From JBEKTY01 sp049515555 (lineage in GTDB: Bacteria; Planctomycetota; Planctomycetia; Pirellulales; Thermoguttaceae): 5,606 bases of DNA. The stretch lies in contig JBEKTY010000303.1 of assembly GCA_049515555.1 (NCBI GenBank), positions 1-5,606 of the forward strand, written 5' to 3'. This document shows, in pieces, positions 5,556 through 5,606 of the stretch. Positions within the stretch are counted from its first letter, which is position 1. Each line of letters starts with the position of its first letter. Position numbers and translations under genes: made by a program. The notes under the pieces were generated by a model that saw only the letters and a list, made by a program, of their open reading frames with translations, did not search any database and was not told the DNA's origin.

Positions 5556-5606
5556 CGCTCGCCGCCTCCCCGGCCCTCGCTGGCGACGGGTGCCACTGCT
5601 GGCTTG
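5533..5606 (-). repeat. 122-bp tandem repeat, copy 3 (partial, cut by window edge)
   Basis: The first 74 bases of a third unit, differing from copy 1 only at 5534. It retains the Shine-Dalgarno (5565-5571) and an ATG (5555-5553). A reading frame entering from the right edge ends in GRGGGER and stops with TGA at 5554-5552, overlapping that ATG as ATGA. That frame is either another leader copy or the 3' end of an upstream gene such as the adaptor subunit. The total copy number cannot be seen. Confidence 0.88.

Noticed and set aside
5289..5606. The tandem repeats as a CRISPR array.
   Set aside because: The units are contiguous, 122 bases long and nearly identical throughout, with no unique spacers. 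They also contain a gene start.

Overview
The window most likely comes from a planctomycete, probably of the Pirellulales group, and may be a short metagenomic contig. The case rests on three points: high GC content; a secreted DUF2961/GH172-type protein; and short palindromic intergenic repeats at both ends (GGTGGGGCTC...GACCCACCC at the left, CACTGCTGG-loop-CCAGCAGTG and CACGGGTGG-loop-CCACCCGTG at the right) of a kind I recall as common in those genomes. The taxonomic call is an inference and was not checked by any search.

Layout. Bases 1-89 hold a palindromic element and the ribosome binding site of the first gene. Two genes follow on the + strand: a secreted DUF2961 (GH172-like) protein at 90-1145, and 27 bases later a short FMN-dependent nitroreductase-family protein at 1173-1682. 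A 59-base convergent spacer separates them from a large minus-strand gene (1742-5311). This encodes a 1189-residue CzcA/CusA-type heavy-metal RND efflux pump. About 150 residues at its C-terminus are not part of a normal RND pump and resemble the AAA-associated C-terminal domain (Pfam AAA_assoc_C) usually found on nitrate/sulfonate-type ABC transporter ATPases.

The right end (5289-5606) is a tandem array of exact 122-base period: two full copies, about 95% identical, plus a 74-base partial copy cut by the window edge. Copy 1 contains the ribosome binding site, start codon and first seven codons of the pump gene, so every copy carries a duplicate of that translation start. Reading on the minus strand, each duplicated ATG opens a 41-codon ORF whose TGA overlaps the next ATG as ATGA, giving a chain of potentially coupled leader ORFs ending at the pump. 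Each full copy can also fold into a three-way junction upstream of the ribosome binding site. Several differences between copies preserve this fold.

How the parts work together. The pump would export divalent cations (Zn/Co/Cd/Ni class by its TM4 motif) using proton-motive force, with a periplasmic adaptor and an outer-membrane channel that are not in the window and would be expected beyond the right edge, upstream of the pump. The GH172-like protein and the nitroreductase look co-transcribed, but no shared pathway can be read from the sequence. The most notable features are the RND-AAA_assoc_C fusion and the start-codon-bearing tandem leader array.
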